Assembly (NCBI GenBank): GCA_002725475.1
Contig: PBPH01000023.1
Location: 1 to 16,072, forward strand
Origin: Methanobacteriota archaeon
Lineage (GTDB): Archaea > Thermoplasmatota > Poseidoniia > Poseidoniales > Thalassarchaeaceae
DNA: 16,072 bases
Direction: 5' to 3'
Shown here: one piece after another, positions 15,026-16,072 of the stretch
How positions within the stretch are numbered: the first letter of the stretch is position 1
Layout: the number at the start of each line of letters is the position of its first letter
Position numbers and translations under genes: made by a program
The notes under the pieces: generated by a model
The model's input: only the letters and a program-made list of their open reading frames with translations
The model's database searches: none
What the model was told of the DNA's origin: nothing

Positions 15026-16015
15026 ATGAATCTTCTAATTTCAATCTTATTTCTTTCAGCCATTTTCTCTCAATTTTTTTGTGCAATTATTAGCGCTGAA
15101 TCAGAACCAATAAACCAATATGAAGTAGAAATAATTCAAACTATTTCTCATGAACAAGATGCTTTTACGCAGGGTCTATTGATGCATAATGGTAGTTTAT
15201 ACGAGAGTACAGGTTTGTACAACGAATCAACATTAAGAGAGGTTAGCCCTGAATCAGGGGAAGTCATACGTTCAATTTCATTGAATGATGATGAGTTTGG
15301 AGAAGGTTTGGCATTCCACAATGGTTCTCTTATTCAACTGACTTGGAAGAGTGGAGTTGCCCACATATATGACATTGATAATTTTTCAGAAATTGGTAAT
15401 TTTTCTTACTCAGGCGAGGGTTGGGGAATTTGCTCAAATGATACCAATTTTGTTATGAGTAACGGTAGTTCAGAACTGACGATTAGGGATCATGAAAATT
15501 TCTCAATTGTCGATACCGTTCCAATCAATTACAATGGAAGTCCTTTGGAAGAGATAAATGAATTAGAATGTGTAGGTGATTACATTTTTGCCAATGTTTG
15601 GCATTGGGAGTCAATTTTCATGATAAATTTGAGTTCAGGAGAGGTCGTAGGTGTTATTGATGCCGCCCCCCTATTTCCAGAACCTCATTCAGGTGGTGTC
15701 CTGAATGGAATTGCCTATGACTCAGTTAGTGACACTTTTTGGTTAACCGGGAAAAGATGGCCAATTATGCATCAAGTCTCCTGGAGACCCATTCTCAACA
15801 CGAGTGAAGATGTGGAGGTCGGCCCTAGCGAATCCAATGATTCAAATGGAAATGTTTCCGAATCTAATGAAATGCTTCATTCTGTAATAGTTCTATTAAT
15901 CAGTTTTCTATTTTCTTTCGTTACATTAAAATTGTGGGGAAATGGCTTTTCTTCAGTATCTGGGAGCCGAGAGATTGACAACCCCCTAGTGTCACAGGAT
16001 GACTCGAGGGATTAG
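15026..16015 (+). CDS. Secreted membrane-anchored glutaminyl-peptide cyclotransferase (glutaminyl cyclase)
   Basis: Turns N-terminal Gln (more weakly Glu) of proteins into pyroglutamate; this is the beta-propeller, plant/bacterial-type family. From ATG at 15026 (329 aa), seen are a signal peptide (1-24, ending AIISA), then blade motifs AFTQGLLMHNGSLYESTGLY (46-65), EGLAFHNGSLIQLTW (93-107) and GEGWG (130-134). INELECVGDYIFANVWHWES (177-196) and NGIAYDSVSDTFWLTGKRWP (227-246) follow; both are hallmark stretches of the family. After a Ser/Asn/acidic linker rich in NxS sites comes a membrane helix (about 284-304) and a short cytoplasmic tail. The frame stays open to 14882, but the upstream part would overlap the divergent gene and has no signal peptide, so Met at 15026 is preferred although it lacks a clear ribosome-binding site. 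It diverges from the metallopeptidase operon, suggesting a shared role at the cell surface. Confidence 0.88.
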   Translation: MNLLISILFLSAIFSQFFCAIISAESEPINQYEVEIIQTISHEQDAFTQGLLMHNGSLYESTGLYNESTLREVSPESGEVIRSISLNDDEFGEGLAFHNGSLIQLTWKSGVAHIYDIDNFSEIGNFSYSGEGWGICSNDTNFVMSNGSSELTIRDHENFSIVDTVPINYNGSPLEEINELECVGDYIFANVWHWESIFMINLSSGEVVGVIDAAPLFPEPHSGGVLNGIAYDSVSDTFWLTGKRWPIMHQVSWRPILNTSEDVEVGPSESNDSNGNVSESNEMLHSVIVLLISFLFSFVTLKLWGNGFSSVSGSREIDNPLVSQDDSRD

Positions 16016-16016
16016 G

Positions 16017-16072
16017 GTGGCCGACTCAGATGATCGTGAAGAGCGCCTAAAATCACTACGATCTCGTGTTAG
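16017..16072 (+). CDS. Start of a further gene, cut by the window edge
   Basis: GTG at 16017 begins one base after the glutaminyl cyclase stop and is preceded by GAGGG (16006-16010) with a 6-nt gap. The frame stays open to the window end and encodes MADSDDREERLKSLRSRV, a charged start with no signal peptide, unlike the secreted proteins around it. It is probably cotranscribed with the cyclase gene. Too short to identify; no ATG alternative is visible in this frame. Confidence 0.5.
   Translation, partial: MADSDDREERLKSLRSRV

Noticed and set aside
1..16072. Mobile elements, CRISPR arrays, toxin-antitoxin or defence genes.
   Set aside because: No transposase, integrase, repeat-spacer pattern or defence motif was seen in any credible reading frame.

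Overview
The window looks like a piece of a marine planktonic archaeal chromosome, most probably Candidatus Poseidoniales (Marine Group II) or a close Thermoplasmatota relative. The evidence is the combination of archaeal-style TATA-like boxes, a tRNA gene without an encoded CCA end, a bacterial-type gyrase operon, a type I dehydroquinate dehydratase, and several large secreted or membrane-anchored proteins with PKD or Ig-like domains and short cytoplasmic tails. The lineage is an inference from gene content and was not tested by phylogeny. The DNA is moderately AT-rich, and no insertion sequence, CRISPR array, integrase or phage gene was seen.

Layout, left to right. (1) 80-3816, plus strand: an Ntn-hydrolase of the isoaspartyl peptidase/L-asparaginase family, followed 23 nt later by a 979-residue surface protein of unknown function. 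(2) 3813-3842: an inverted repeat that probably ends transcription from both sides. (3) 3844-8699, minus strand: gyrB, gyrA and tRNA-Ser(GCU), in transcription order. gyrB and gyrA look translationally coupled. (4) 8700-8927: a divergent control region between gyrB and aroD, with a perfect 11-bp palindrome, a 10-bp direct repeat and a 10-bp motif facing both genes. (5) 8928-9716, plus strand: aroD (shikimate pathway). (6) 9728-14897, minus strand: a two-gene operon encoding a large secreted metallopeptidase with PKD domains and a smaller membrane-anchored protein with a Pro-rich tail. (7) 14898-15025: a second divergent control region with one near-palindromic TATA-like element. (8) 15026-16015, plus strand: a secreted, membrane-anchored glutaminyl cyclase, then the start of another gene running off the window.

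No gene-free stretch exceeds 300 bases. The right half fits a cell-surface protein degradation and maturation theme: a peptidase, a partner surface protein, and a divergently transcribed enzyme that caps protein N-termini as pyroglutamate. The left and centre are housekeeping (topology, shikimate, tRNA, isoaspartyl peptide turnover). The least-explained signals are in the two divergent control regions. There, gyrB and the peptidase gene both appear to have a leader made of a hairpin with a 3-nt loop at the predicted transcript 5' end, directly abutting a G-rich ribosome-binding-like tract.
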